Shown piece after piece: positions 1-5,777 of a stretch of 7,561 nt of DNA. Origin of the DNA: an uncultured Bacillota bacterium. GTDB lineage: Bacteria; Bacillota; Clostridia; Peptostreptococcales; Anaerovoracaceae. Each line of letters opens with the position of its first letter. Position 1 is the stretch's first letter. The notes under the pieces were generated by a model. The model ran no database searches, was not told where the DNA came from, and saw only the letters and a program-made list of their open reading frames with translations. The DNA lies in NCBI GenBank assembly GCA_949287115.1, contig CASEFF010000102.1, positions 1 through 7,561 of the forward strand, read 5' to 3'. A program made the translations under genes and the position numbers.

Positions 1-720
1 CTGAAGATAGACAGAAAAAGGCTTTACGAGCTGGTGTCTCAGGACGAGATAATGTTCGCCACCATACACGAGAACATCGTGGTGCGCAAAGGCGAAAAAC
101 TGGCAGGTACGCGTATAATACCGCTCTTCGTATCGGAAGAAGTCCTCGGCAGAGCCGAAGACATATTGAAGGACGGACCTGTAATATCGATAAAGCCTCT
201 TAAAAAGATGCGTGTGGGCGTAGTCACCACAGGCAGCGAAGTCTACAACGGCATCATCGAAGACGCTTTCGGGCCGGTACTCATACGCAAGTTCGGCGCT
301 CTTGGAAGCGAAGTGGAAAAGCAGCTCTTCTCCGACGATGATGATGAAATGATAGCGGACTGCATCAGACAGCTCATCGACGAAGGCATGGATATCGTCG
401 GCATAACGGGCGGTATGTCCGTCGATCCGGATGACAGGACTCCTTCCGGCATCAGAAAGGCCGGCGGCGAAGTCGTAAGCTACGGCGCTCCGGTGCTCCC
501 GGGAGCCATGTTCATGCTCTCGTATATCGGCGACGTACCGGTTGTCGGGCTCCCCGGCTGCGTCATGTACAGCCGCACCAGCATATTCGATCTCATCGTT
601 CCGAGACTGCTGGCAGGAGAAAGGATCACCAAGCAGGACATAAACATGCTGGCCCACGGCGGGCTGTGTCTCAACTGCGAAACGTGCACGTTCCCGATCT
701 GCGGATTCGGCAAGGCGTGA
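1..720 (+). CDS. Molybdopterin-binding (MoCF-domain) protein, 5' end outside window
   Basis: The reading frame is open from base 1, so the start lies upstream; 239 C-terminal residues are visible. The MoCF/MogA-MoeA fold (molybdopterin binding) covers about visible residues 70-205. It begins with a strand and glycine turn (RVGVVTTGSEV), followed by the TGG loop at 136-138, an acidic DPDD at 142-145, PGAM at 167-170 and GLPGCVMY at 183-190. MoeA/MogA relatives bind or adenylate molybdopterin and insert molybdenum. This shorter clostridial type is usually annotated only as 'molybdopterin-binding protein', and which molybdoenzyme it serves cannot be told here. The C-terminus carries four cysteines spaced C-x2-C-x2-C-x4-C (visible residues 223, 226, 229, 234) just before the end, absent from classical MoeA and suggestive of metal or Fe-S binding. 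The gene ends in TGA and is followed by a strong hairpin. The family call is secure; the precise role is not. Confidence 0.88.
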   Translation: MKIDRKRLYELVSQDEIMFATIHENIVVRKGEKLAGTRIIPLFVSEEVLGRAEDILKDGPVISIKPLKKMRVGVVTTGSEVYNGIIEDAFGPVLIRKFGALGSEVEKQLFSDDDDEMIADCIRQLIDEGMDIVGITGGMSVDPDDRTPSGIRKAGGEVVSYGAPVLPGAMFMLSYIGDVPVVGLPGCVMYSRTSIFDLIVPRLLAGERITKQDINMLAHGGLCLNCETCTFPICGFGKA

Positions 721-746
721 TACGACACACTCTCGCGATAAAGGAG

Positions 747-783
747 AGGCGGATGACGATGTTGCCATCGTCATCCGCCTTTT
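747..783 (+). terminator. Intrinsic terminator of the molybdopterin-binding gene
   Basis: A perfect 15-bp stem (arms 747-761 and 766-780, beginning AGGCGGATGACGATG) closes on a TTGC loop and runs into a short TTTT (780-783). It lies 26 bases after the stop codon. The same hairpin lies 29 bases beyond the stop of the convergent DUF2325 gene. On that strand the following bases (CTCCTTTATC) are only mildly T-rich, so it may also help end that transcript, but less convincingly. Confidence 0.85.
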
Positions 784-809
784 GCATGTGCTCTATATGA
801 TATACTCTT

Positions 810-1106
810 TTACATATCCACAGGCTCGGCCCCGTGCTGCTGCAGCACGTTCGTCAGTGCCGATGCGCTGCTGCTGTGGGTCCGGGCTATCCTTATCCTG
901 TTGCGTTTTGCCTCGCTCACGGCGCTCTTCACCATCTTGTGCGACACGGTATTGGTCAGCAGTATCATCAGATCGGGCGTGCCCAGATTTTTCTTGAATC
1001 CGCTCCGCTCCTTTACGAACACCTTGGCATCACATCCATGCTTTTCGCATATCTCCTCGTACTGCCGCACCATCCTCTCGTGACCGCCTATTATCACAAC
1101 ACTCAT
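810..1106 (-). CDS. DUF2325 family protein
   Basis: This 98-residue protein matches the DUF2325 family (Pfam PF10087) over its whole length. It opens with a Rossmann-like strand and glycine turn (MSVVIIGGHERM), then a helix (RQYEEICEKHGC), a second strand, a PDLMILLTNTVSH segment at 44-56, and the family's ARTHSSSASAL motif at 74-84. Candidate metal or redox residues are His9, Cys20, Cys25, His56 and His77. The biochemical function of DUF2325 is unknown to me. The start is well supported: an ideal AGGAGGT (bases 1111-1117) lies 4 bases before the ATG. The leader is long, about 230 nt, running back to a promoter near 1347-1375, with two palindromic operator-like sites that suggest repression by a DtxR-type metal regulator. 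The gene stands alone and converges on the molybdopterin-binding gene. Confidence 0.85.
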   Translation of the reverse strand: MSVVIIGGHERMVRQYEEICEKHGCDAKVFVKERSGFKKNLGTPDLMILLTNTVSHKMVKSAVSEAKRNRIRIARTHSSSASALTNVLQQHGAEPVDM

Positions 1107-1225
1107 AAAAACCTCCTGTCACACGTCCCGCTGTCCCGTAAATTCTTCCCGGTTCTTTATGCTCTTTACTTTCTTTATGTTTTCACCATTCAATGCATGC
1201 CGTCCGCAAGCACAACGCAGTTTCG

Positions 1226-1244
1226 GTTAGTTTTTCCTAACTAA
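1226..1244. promoter_or_regulatory. DtxR/IdeR-like operator, leader-proximal copy
   Basis: The inverted repeat GTTAG-N6-CTAAC occupies 1226-1241. It can also be read as TTAGTT-N6-AACTAA over 1227-1244. It shares 15 of 18 positions with a second copy at 1322-1339 and resembles the TTAGGTTAG-S-CTAACCTAA boxes bound by DtxR/IdeR repressors, though one base shorter. It lies inside the predicted DUF2325 leader, 120 bases before the start codon. No good promoter is visible beside this copy, so it could act as a roadblock or as the auxiliary half of a two-site arrangement. Confidence 0.55.
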
Positions 1245-1256
1245 TGGGCTCAAATA

Positions 1257-1287
1257 TGCGGGCACGCCCGGTCGAGTCATGCCCGCA
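1257..1287. other. GC-rich leader hairpin with two competing pairings
   Basis: TGCGGGCA (1257-1264) pairs perfectly with TGCCCGCA (1280-1287) across a 15-base loop. The same left arm can instead form a compact CGGGC-AC-GCCCG palindrome (1259-1270). On the - strand the large stem is followed only by TATTTG, a poor terminator tail. On the + strand a T run (CTTTTTG) comes 6 bases later. It lies between the two operator-like sites. It may be a weak attenuator or a mRNA-protecting hairpin; it is not a convincing terminator on either strand. Confidence 0.45.
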
Positions 1288-1321
1288 CATCGCTTTTTGT
1301 TATTATGGATACTATGGTCTT

Positions 1322-1339
1322 GTTAGTTATCACTAACTA
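1322..1339. promoter_or_regulatory. DtxR/IdeR-like operator at the predicted transcription start
   Basis: Contains the perfect palindrome TAGTTA-TCAC-TAACTA (1324-1339), equally readable as GTTAG-N6-CTAAC (1322-1337). It begins 8 bases downstream of the - strand -10 hexamer, so it covers about +1 to +18 of the DUF2325 transcript, a classical repressor position. The half-sites TAGTTA/TAACTA are close to the TAGGTTA/TAACCTA arms of the DtxR/IdeR box, where the corepressor is Fe2+ or Mn2+. The assignment to that regulator family rests on resemblance only, as no regulator gene is in the window. Confidence 0.62.
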
Positions 1340-1342
1340 CAG

Positions 1343-1351
1343 TGATATAAT
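1343..1351 (+). promoter_or_regulatory. Possible extended -10 promoter on the opposite strand
   Basis: TGATATAAT on the + strand is a perfect extended -10 (TGnTATAAT). The -35 region is weak: TTGTTA at 1320-1325 is 20 bases away and TTAGTT at 1323-1328 is 17 away, both inside the palindromic operator. It could fire rightward into the gene-free stretch 1360-1740. The box overlaps the - strand -10, and the run ATATAATA is nearly symmetrical, so it may be a by-product of that box. Confidence 0.35.
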
Positions 1352-1375
1352 ACCTCATACGCCCCCTTCTGTCAA
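1347..1375 (-). promoter_or_regulatory. Sigma-A type promoter for the DUF2325 gene
   Basis: On the - strand, TTGACA (1370-1375) is a perfect -35 box. After exactly 17 bases comes TATTAT (1347-1352), which matches the -10 consensus in five of six positions. The predicted start is near 1340, at the edge of the palindrome 1322-1339. The only gene downstream is the DUF2325 gene. Confidence 0.75.
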
Positions 1376-1379
1376 CAGT

Positions 1380-1728
1380 TTTTTCAAAATTTATGCTTTA
1401 TTTAGAGTCTTCCAAGAGCCCACCGGATTTCCTGCAGTTGTCATTCTCCACATCCGTATACGACTGCAAAATTTTCAACGTTTGCTGTTTCGACGCCGCC
1501 GATATTGCCTTCGATACATCAAAAAAGCCTTAATTTCCCCTTTACGAACTGCTCCGAACGCTCAGAACCCATTGTTTTTTACAGTCGCTTCACGAAAAAC
1601 AACACTGCAACTGCAAAAGTATTGTCAGGGGCAGCCAAGGCCCGCCGGAAAGCATCAGGCGCTGTCAGTAAACAGCGTCTCTCTGCCGGAGGGCCTCCGA
1701 CAGGTATCATGTCCTCAATACAGCCATG
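1380..1728. other. Gene-free intergenic stretch, possible structured RNA
   Basis: I see no convincing gene on either strand in this stretch; the open frames have unconvincing composition and no ribosome binding sites. It does contain nested complementarity. TGTCAGGGGC (1623-1632) pairs with GCCTCCGACA (1693-1702) with one mismatch and one wobble. Inside that lies a CGCTGT/ACAGCG hairpin (1660-1677) and a CCGG/CCGG pairing (1645-1648 with 1686-1689). Outside, GTATT (1619-1623) can pair with AATAC (1717-1721). I could not match it to tmRNA, RNase P RNA, 6S RNA, a T-box or a riboswitch class by eye. The strand of any RNA is undecided. Confidence 0.35.
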
Positions 1729-1737
1729 ACTGCAAAA
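1463..1737 (+). repeat. Three dispersed copies of ACTGCAAAA
   Basis: The nonamer ACTGCAAAA occurs at 1463-1471, 1610-1618 and 1729-1737. The last two extend to ACTGCAAAAG. The starts are 147 and 119 bases apart. All copies are in the same orientation and in non-coding DNA. The last abuts the left side of the terminator and supplies part of its - strand T tract. It is too short and irregular to be an array; it could be protein binding sites or chance in a skewed sequence. Confidence 0.4.
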
Positions 1738-1789
1738 GAAAACTGCCTACCGGTCTTCCGACCGATGGGCAGCTTTTGTCGCTTTTTTT
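1734..1789. terminator. Bidirectional intrinsic terminator
   Basis: A 13-position stem (CTGCCTACCGGTC at 1743-1755 against 1760-1772) has one mismatch and one wobble and closes on TTCC. On the - strand it is followed by TTTTCTTTTG (1742-1733), which ends the NlpC/P60 transcript 20 bases past its stop codon. On the + strand it is followed by CTTTTG and then seven T residues (1783-1789). T tracts on both sides indicate it can stop transcription from either direction. Confidence 0.8.
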
Positions 1790-1791
1790 AA

Positions 1792-2820
1792 CTACTCTAT
1801 TATCCTTCTTACCGTCGTGATGGCTCCGCAGCTCGATACAGGCGAAACCTTTATTCCTCCGCTCGGTGTGGAAGCGTGGATCATGTTGCCTCCTCCGATA
1901 TAGATGCCTATGTGACCTGCATAGCAGATGAGGTCTCCTGCCTTCGCTTCGCTGTAGGATACGCCCTTACCGCAGTTTGACTGAGGACCTACCGTTCTCG
2001 GGAGAGATATACCAAAGTGAGCGTATACGCTCTGTACGAATCCCGAGCAGTCGGCTCCGTTGGTAAGGCTCGTTCCGCCATACTTATAAGGGTTGCCCTG
2101 GAACTGCATCGCAAAGTTCGCAACTGCGGCTCCGCTGCCGCTTCCCATGACCTTACCGCCGTAATCGGCTCTGACCGTGTCTCTCGGTCTTTCCTTCGTA
2201 CCCTTGTATACTACGGCATCCACCGACTCATTCAGCAGCGCCGTATCAACGACTTCCGATGTGAGAACAGCGCCGTTCACGCTGGTTATCTCGTTGGTAA
2301 CTATCTGATCTCCGTCCGAGCCCTTGCTCTTCACTTCGCTCTGACCCTTGTAGAGATCGTCGCTTTCCTTATACTCCGTGCCGGCCTCGACTTTTTCCAC
2401 CGAACCTATCTCGGCGCTTATCGTTACCGAGAAGAGCGGTTCTTCCTTGGCGTTCTCTTCCAGTATGTAATCAACAGCCTCTTCTTCCGTCAATACCGTC
2501 GGTGCCTCTTCGCCGCGCTTCAGGTTCTTATCGTCGACTTCCAGCGCCTTATCCACCGATATGGAGTTTATCTGCGCTCCGTCAGGCGTATATTCCTTTA
2601 CCACGGTCTCTATTACCCGTTCCGCAGTATCGGAATCCTCAACCAGAAACAGCTCTTCACCTCCGGCCGTCACCACATACGGATCTTCCACCTTCGTTCC
2701 GTCTGCGTAGACTGCATATGGCTTTGTAACATTCAGGACAACCACTGACGCAACTGCCAGAATTACAACCGCCGCTATACATACGAGTGCTTTCTTGTAA
2801 TTCCTCAATTTTGTAATCAT
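1792..2820 (-). CDS. Secreted G5 + NlpC/P60 peptidoglycan hydrolase
   Basis: This 342-residue protein probably cleaves peptide stems of peptidoglycan outside the cell. Residues 1-10 are basic and 11-31 form a hydrophobic segment, giving a signal peptide or N-terminal anchor. Residues 35-125 are an acidic region of unassigned fold. Residues 128-207 look like a G5 domain (from SVTISAEIG to AVVYKGT), a module found in cell-wall-associated proteins. Residues 228-342 are the NlpC/P60 papain-like domain, with nucleophile Cys258 in GADCSGFV, catalytic His303 in AGHIGIYIG and the third polar residue probably His315 in MIHAS. All catalytic positions are present, so it should be active, typically a D-glutamyl-meso-diaminopimelate type endopeptidase. 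The ATG is preceded by AGAGGA (2825-2830). It has its own promoter and terminator and appears monocistronic. The exact bond cut is not determinable. Confidence 0.88.
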   Translation of the reverse strand: MITKLRNYKKALVCIAAVVILAVASVVVLNVTKPYAVYADGTKVEDPYVVTAGGEELFLVEDSDTAERVIETVVKEYTPDGAQINSISVDKALEVDDKNLKRGEEAPTVLTEEEAVDYILEENAKEEPLFSVTISAEIGSVEKVEAGTEYKESDDLYKGQSEVKSKGSDGDQIVTNEITSVNGAVLTSEVVDTALLNESVDAVVYKGTKERPRDTVRADYGGKVMGSGSGAAVANFAMQFQGNPYKYGGTSLTNGADCSGFVQSVYAHFGISLPRTVGPQSNCGKGVSYSEAKAGDLICYAGHIGIYIGGGNMIHASTPSGGIKVSPVSSCGAITTVRRIIE

Positions 2821-2920
2821 AGTTTCCTCTCTGTGGACAAAATCGATATCGCCGCTTTGCCGCCGCGATGACTTTGCCGATGATTTCTTCTACTCAACAA
2901 ACGATCATTACTTATACATA

Positions 2921-2959
2921 GTACTTGAATATTATACAGTACATTTCATATTCTTTAAA
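2921..2959 (-). promoter_or_regulatory. Promoter of the NlpC/P60 gene
   Basis: On the - strand, TTTAAA (2954-2959, four of six consensus positions) and a perfect TATAAT (2931-2936) are separated by 17 bases, giving a start near 2925 and a leader of about 105 nt. The -10 box lies inside the inverted repeat GTACT-N12-AGTAC (2921-2942), which could be an operator. The -35 directly follows the tail of the upstream gene's candidate terminator. Confidence 0.65.
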
Positions 2960-3049
2960 GAAAAGGCGGGATTTTTTCACAGAAACTTCAATTTCTGATC
3001 GCGTCACCGGAGCCGGCACACCCCCACCCCACAAATATATGTTCCCGCC
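2957..3049 (-). terminator. Candidate terminator of the serS-putP-aminotransferase operon
   Basis: On the - strand GGCGGGA (plus-strand 3043-3049) can pair perfectly with TCCCGCC (2965-2971), and the stem runs directly into TTTTCTTT (2964-2957). The intervening 71 bases carry a small CAGAAA/TTTCTG hairpin, so the structure is long-range and its strength uncertain. Its position, between the aminotransferase stop codon and the next promoter, fits an operon terminator. Confidence 0.5.
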
Positions 3050-3058
3050 GCACCTCTG

Positions 3059-4249
3059 CTACGCCAGACCGTATTCCGCCGCCAGCTTCCTGAACCCATC
3101 CATTGAATTCACTATGGTCTCGTGGGAAACGCAGTAAGCGAGCCGTACGTATCCCGGACATGCGAAAGCCGTTCCCGGCACCATAAGTATGTTGTACTTC
3201 TTCGCCGCGGCGCAGAACAGATTTTCGTCCTCCACAGGCGACTTGAGGAACATGTAGAACGCGCCTTCCGGCTTCACGCAGTCAAATCCGCAGGCTTTCA
3301 GTCCTTCGTAGAGAGCCGTCCTGTTCCTGTCGTAGTAGTCGAGATCCACCTGAACGTCCACGCATCTTCCTATGACCTTCTGCTGCAGGGATGGCGCGTT
3401 GACGCATCCGATGATCCTGTTGGCGTTGGACGCCGTATCGAAAACGAGCTCGCTGTCCTCAAGCTCCGACGGAATAACGAGATATCCGATCCTCTCGCCC
3501 GGTATGGAAAGGGACTTGCTGTATGAATATGCAACGATGGTGTTGTCGTAGTACTTAGTGACATAAGGCACTTCCACTCCGCCGTACGCCAACTCCCTGT
3601 AAGGCTCGTCCGATATTATGAATATGGTCCTTCCCAGTTCCTTCTGCTTTCTTTCCAGTATCCCGGCTATCTTCTTTATCGTGGCTTCGTCGTATATAAC
3701 GCCTGTAGGATTGTTAGGGGTGTTGAGGATGACCACCCTCGTCTTCTCGCCGATGAGCTTTTCGAAGCTCTCCATGTCGGGATAGAACGTCTCCCTGTCC
3801 GTAGGCGCCTGCACGACCTTGCCGTCGTAATTGTCCACATACCAGTTGTATTCGAGGAAATACGGCGCGAATATTATGACCTCTTCTCCCGGATTCAGTA
3901 CGGTCTTGAGTGCCACGTTGAGACCGCTGGCCGCTCCCACCGTCATCAGTATGTTGCCGCTGCCAAAAGAAGTTCCGAATCTCCTGTTGAGGGAGTCCGC
4001 TATGGCCTCTCTCACGTCTTCAAATCCGGCGTTGCTCATGTATCCGTGGAGCGTTCCCGGGTCCTCCTCTTCGAGGATATCCTTTATCGCCTGCTTTATC
4101 TCATCCGGCACGGGAGCGTCCGGATTTCCAAGGCTGAAATCGTAGACGTTTTCCGCTCCGAACTTCGCCCTCATCCTGTCCCCTTCCTCGAACATCGTCC
4201 TTATGGCCGAATTGTTTGCCATGAGGGGTTTCATCTTGTCTGCTATCAT
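3059..4249 (-). CDS. PLP-dependent aminotransferase, class I/II
   Basis: This 396-residue protein is a fold-type I aminotransferase of normal full length, cytosolic. Lys245 in SYSKSLSIPGERIGY forms the internal aldimine with pyridoxal phosphate. Asn180 in NNPTG and Asp214/Tyr217 in SDEPYREL contact the cofactor ring. Arg369 in YVRLAY is the usual clamp for the substrate alpha-carboxylate. The N-terminal DFSLGNPDAPVP and HGY elements also fit the family. Substrate specificity (aspartate, aromatic, alanine or other) cannot be read from the sequence, so no gene symbol is given. AAGGAG (4257-4262) lies 7 bases before the ATG; an ATG 7 bases further upstream is out of frame and meets TGA after one codon. 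It starts 16 bases after the symporter gene's stop, so it is co-transcribed and perhaps translationally coupled. Confidence 0.9.
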   Translation of the reverse strand: MIADKMKPLMANNSAIRTMFEEGDRMRAKFGAENVYDFSLGNPDAPVPDEIKQAIKDILEEEDPGTLHGYMSNAGFEDVREAIADSLNRRFGTSFGSGNILMTVGAASGLNVALKTVLNPGEEVIIFAPYFLEYNWYVDNYDGKVVQAPTDRETFYPDMESFEKLIGEKTRVVILNTPNNPTGVIYDEATIKKIAGILERKQKELGRTIFIISDEPYRELAYGGVEVPYVTKYYDNTIVAYSYSKSLSIPGERIGYLVIPSELEDSELVFDTASNANRIIGCVNAPSLQQKVIGRCVDVQVDLDYYDRNRTALYEGLKACGFDCVKPEGAFYMFLKSPVEDENLFCAAAKKYNILMVPGTAFACPGYVRLAYCVSHETIVNSMDGFRKLAAEYGLA

Positions 4250-4265
4250 GTCATGTCTCCTTTTC

Positions 4266-5744
4266 CTATATCTGTGCGTCCTTTACCGACTCGAATTCCT
4301 CGACGATCTCCTCCGACGGCTTCGTCAGTATGCTGAATATTATTATGGCCAGCGATGAGAATATGAAGCCCGGTATTATCTCGTATATGTCGAATATGCC
4401 GCCCGACAGATTGTACCACAGAAGGTCCGTGACTCCGCCTACCACCATGCCGGCGATGGCGCCTGCCAGCGTCATCCTCTTCCAGAAGAGGGAGAACAGG
4501 ATCAGCGGTCCGAACGTGGCTCCTATGCCGCCCCATGCGCAGGACACGAGGTTGAATATGGAGCTGTCGGGATCCAGTCCCAGGAATATGGCTATTACCG
4601 ATACCATGAAAACGGCCACCCTGCTGACCCACACCAGTTTCTTGTCGTCGGGGTCCTTCTTGAAGAGTATCGCATATATGTCCCTGGATACGGACGACGC
4701 CGTTACCAGCAGCTGTGAGCTTGCAGTACTCATGGTAGCCGCCAGTATTGCTATCAGCAGCACGCCCGCCACTACAGGATTGAAGAGGGTATCTATCATC
4801 TCCATGTAAACGGTCTCGCCGTCTGCCAGATCAGGCATGAACGCCTTGCCTACTATACCTACGCACACGGCGGCCGACAGCGTCAGTACGACCCATACCA
4901 TCGCCATTCGTCTCGATGTCTTTATCATCTCGGAATTCTCTATGGCCATGAACCTCACCAGGATGTGCGGCTGTCCGAAGTATCCGAGACCCCATCCGAG
5001 AGCCGATGCAAGGAGCAGATTGTCTATGGCTCCGCTCTCCGTCTTTGGAAAGAATCCCAGCGTCTCAGTCGTCAGCTCCGACAGCTTCATGGCTACCGCG
5101 TCCGGTCCTCCCACGTGTACGCATGCGACGATCGGCACGATCAGCAGGGCGAAGAACATTATTATTCCCTGTATCGTATCGGTCCAGCACACCGCCGTGA
5201 ATCCGCCGGTAGCCGTATATGCGAGGACTATTATCGCCACTATTATCATTCCCAGCGTGTAATCCATGTCGAACACTGTGGTGAACAGCTTTCCGCCTGC
5301 CACCATCTGGGACGACGTGTACACGAGGAAGAATATTACGGTGAACACTCCCGCCACCATCCTCAGTATGTGCTTCTTATCGCGAAAACGGTTCTCGAAG
5401 AAATCGGGCAGCGTCAGCGCATTGCCTGCCACCTGCGTATATTTCCTGAGCCTTCTGGCCACGAACAGCCAGTTGAGATATGTTCCAAGCGCCAGTCCCA
5501 CTGCCGTCCATATTGCCTCCGACGTTCCGGCGTAAAGTATATACGCCAGCCCCGGCAGACCGGTCAGCAGCCATCCGCTCATGTCCGACGCCTGCGCCGA
5601 CATGGCGACAGCGATAGGAGGGAGTTTCCTCCCTCCCAGTATATATTCGGACATATCGTCCTCTTTGTTGTAGTACTTCATTCCTATGACGACCATGACC
5701 CCAAGATATATGACGAACACGGCGCCGATTATTATCGTATCCAT
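4266..5744 (-). CDS. putP: Sodium/proline symporter (SSS family)
   Basis: This 492-residue integral membrane protein of the solute:sodium symporter family closely resembles E. coli PutP (502 residues) and should import L-proline with Na+. Diagnostic stretches are SAQASDMSGWLLTGLPG at 49-65, with Asp54, Met55 and Ser56 corresponding to the Na+-site residues Asp55, Met56 and Ser57 of E. coli PutP. Also present are GYFGQPHILVRFMA at 254-267 and LAATMSTASSQLLV at 334-347, whose Ser339/Thr340 match the Na+ ligands Ser340/Thr341. About 12-13 hydrophobic segments run from residue 4 to about 473, followed by a short acidic cytoplasmic tail. Its Shine-Dalgarno is weak and distant (GGGAG about 12 bases before ATG). 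It follows serS by 70 bases containing a GC-rich hairpin, which may lower expression relative to serS. Confidence 0.93.
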   Translation of the reverse strand: MDTIIIGAVFVIYLGVMVVIGMKYYNKEDDMSEYILGGRKLPPIAVAMSAQASDMSGWLLTGLPGLAYILYAGTSEAIWTAVGLALGTYLNWLFVARRLRKYTQVAGNALTLPDFFENRFRDKKHILRMVAGVFTVIFFLVYTSSQMVAGGKLFTTVFDMDYTLGMIIVAIIVLAYTATGGFTAVCWTDTIQGIIMFFALLIVPIVACVHVGGPDAVAMKLSELTTETLGFFPKTESGAIDNLLLASALGWGLGYFGQPHILVRFMAIENSEMIKTSRRMAMVWVVLTLSAAVCVGIVGKAFMPDLADGETVYMEMIDTLFNPVVAGVLLIAILAATMSTASSQLLVTASSVSRDIYAILFKKDPDDKKLVWVSRVAVFMVSVIAIFLGLDPDSSIFNLVSCAWGGIGATFGPLILFSLFWKRMTLAGAIAGMVVGGVTDLLWYNLSGGIFDIYEIIPGFIFSSLAIIIFSILTKPSEEIVEEFESVKDAQI

Positions 5745-5777
5745 AAGTTACTTCTTCTCCCTGTTTTTTATATTTTA

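Noticed and set aside
1237..1290. 17-codon - strand frame in the DUF2325 leader, covering the GC-rich hairpin
   Set aside because: Starts with ATG but has no Shine-Dalgarno, and its content is explained by the hairpin arms. A leader peptide cannot be excluded but is not supported.
1391..1444. 17-codon - strand frame ahead of the DUF2325 promoter
   Set aside because: The only nearby purine run (GGAG) is about 3 bases from the ATG, too close. It has no promoter and no known family.
1463..1737. CRISPR-like or tandem array
   Set aside because: The repeats are only 9 bases, three in number, with spacings of 147 and 119; no cas genes are nearby.
1380..1740. tmRNA, RNase P RNA, 6S RNA, T-box or a common riboswitch
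   Set aside because: I looked for the diagnostic conserved blocks on both strands and found none, so no known class is claimed.
1305..1820. Long + strand open frame of 171 codons
   Set aside because: No ribosome binding site, no recognisable domain, runs through the terminator and into the 3' end of the NlpC/P60 gene. Composition is not protein-like.
2017..2748. + strand open frame of 243 codons opposite the NlpC/P60 gene
   Set aside because: Antisense shadow; the - strand carries a complete G5 and NlpC/P60 protein with its catalytic residues.
2821..2930. c-di-AMP (ydaO/yuaA) riboswitch in the NlpC/P60 leader
   Set aside because: This class often precedes cell-wall hydrolase genes, but the leader is only about 105 nt and lacks the conserved blocks; just a weak interrupted hairpin is present.
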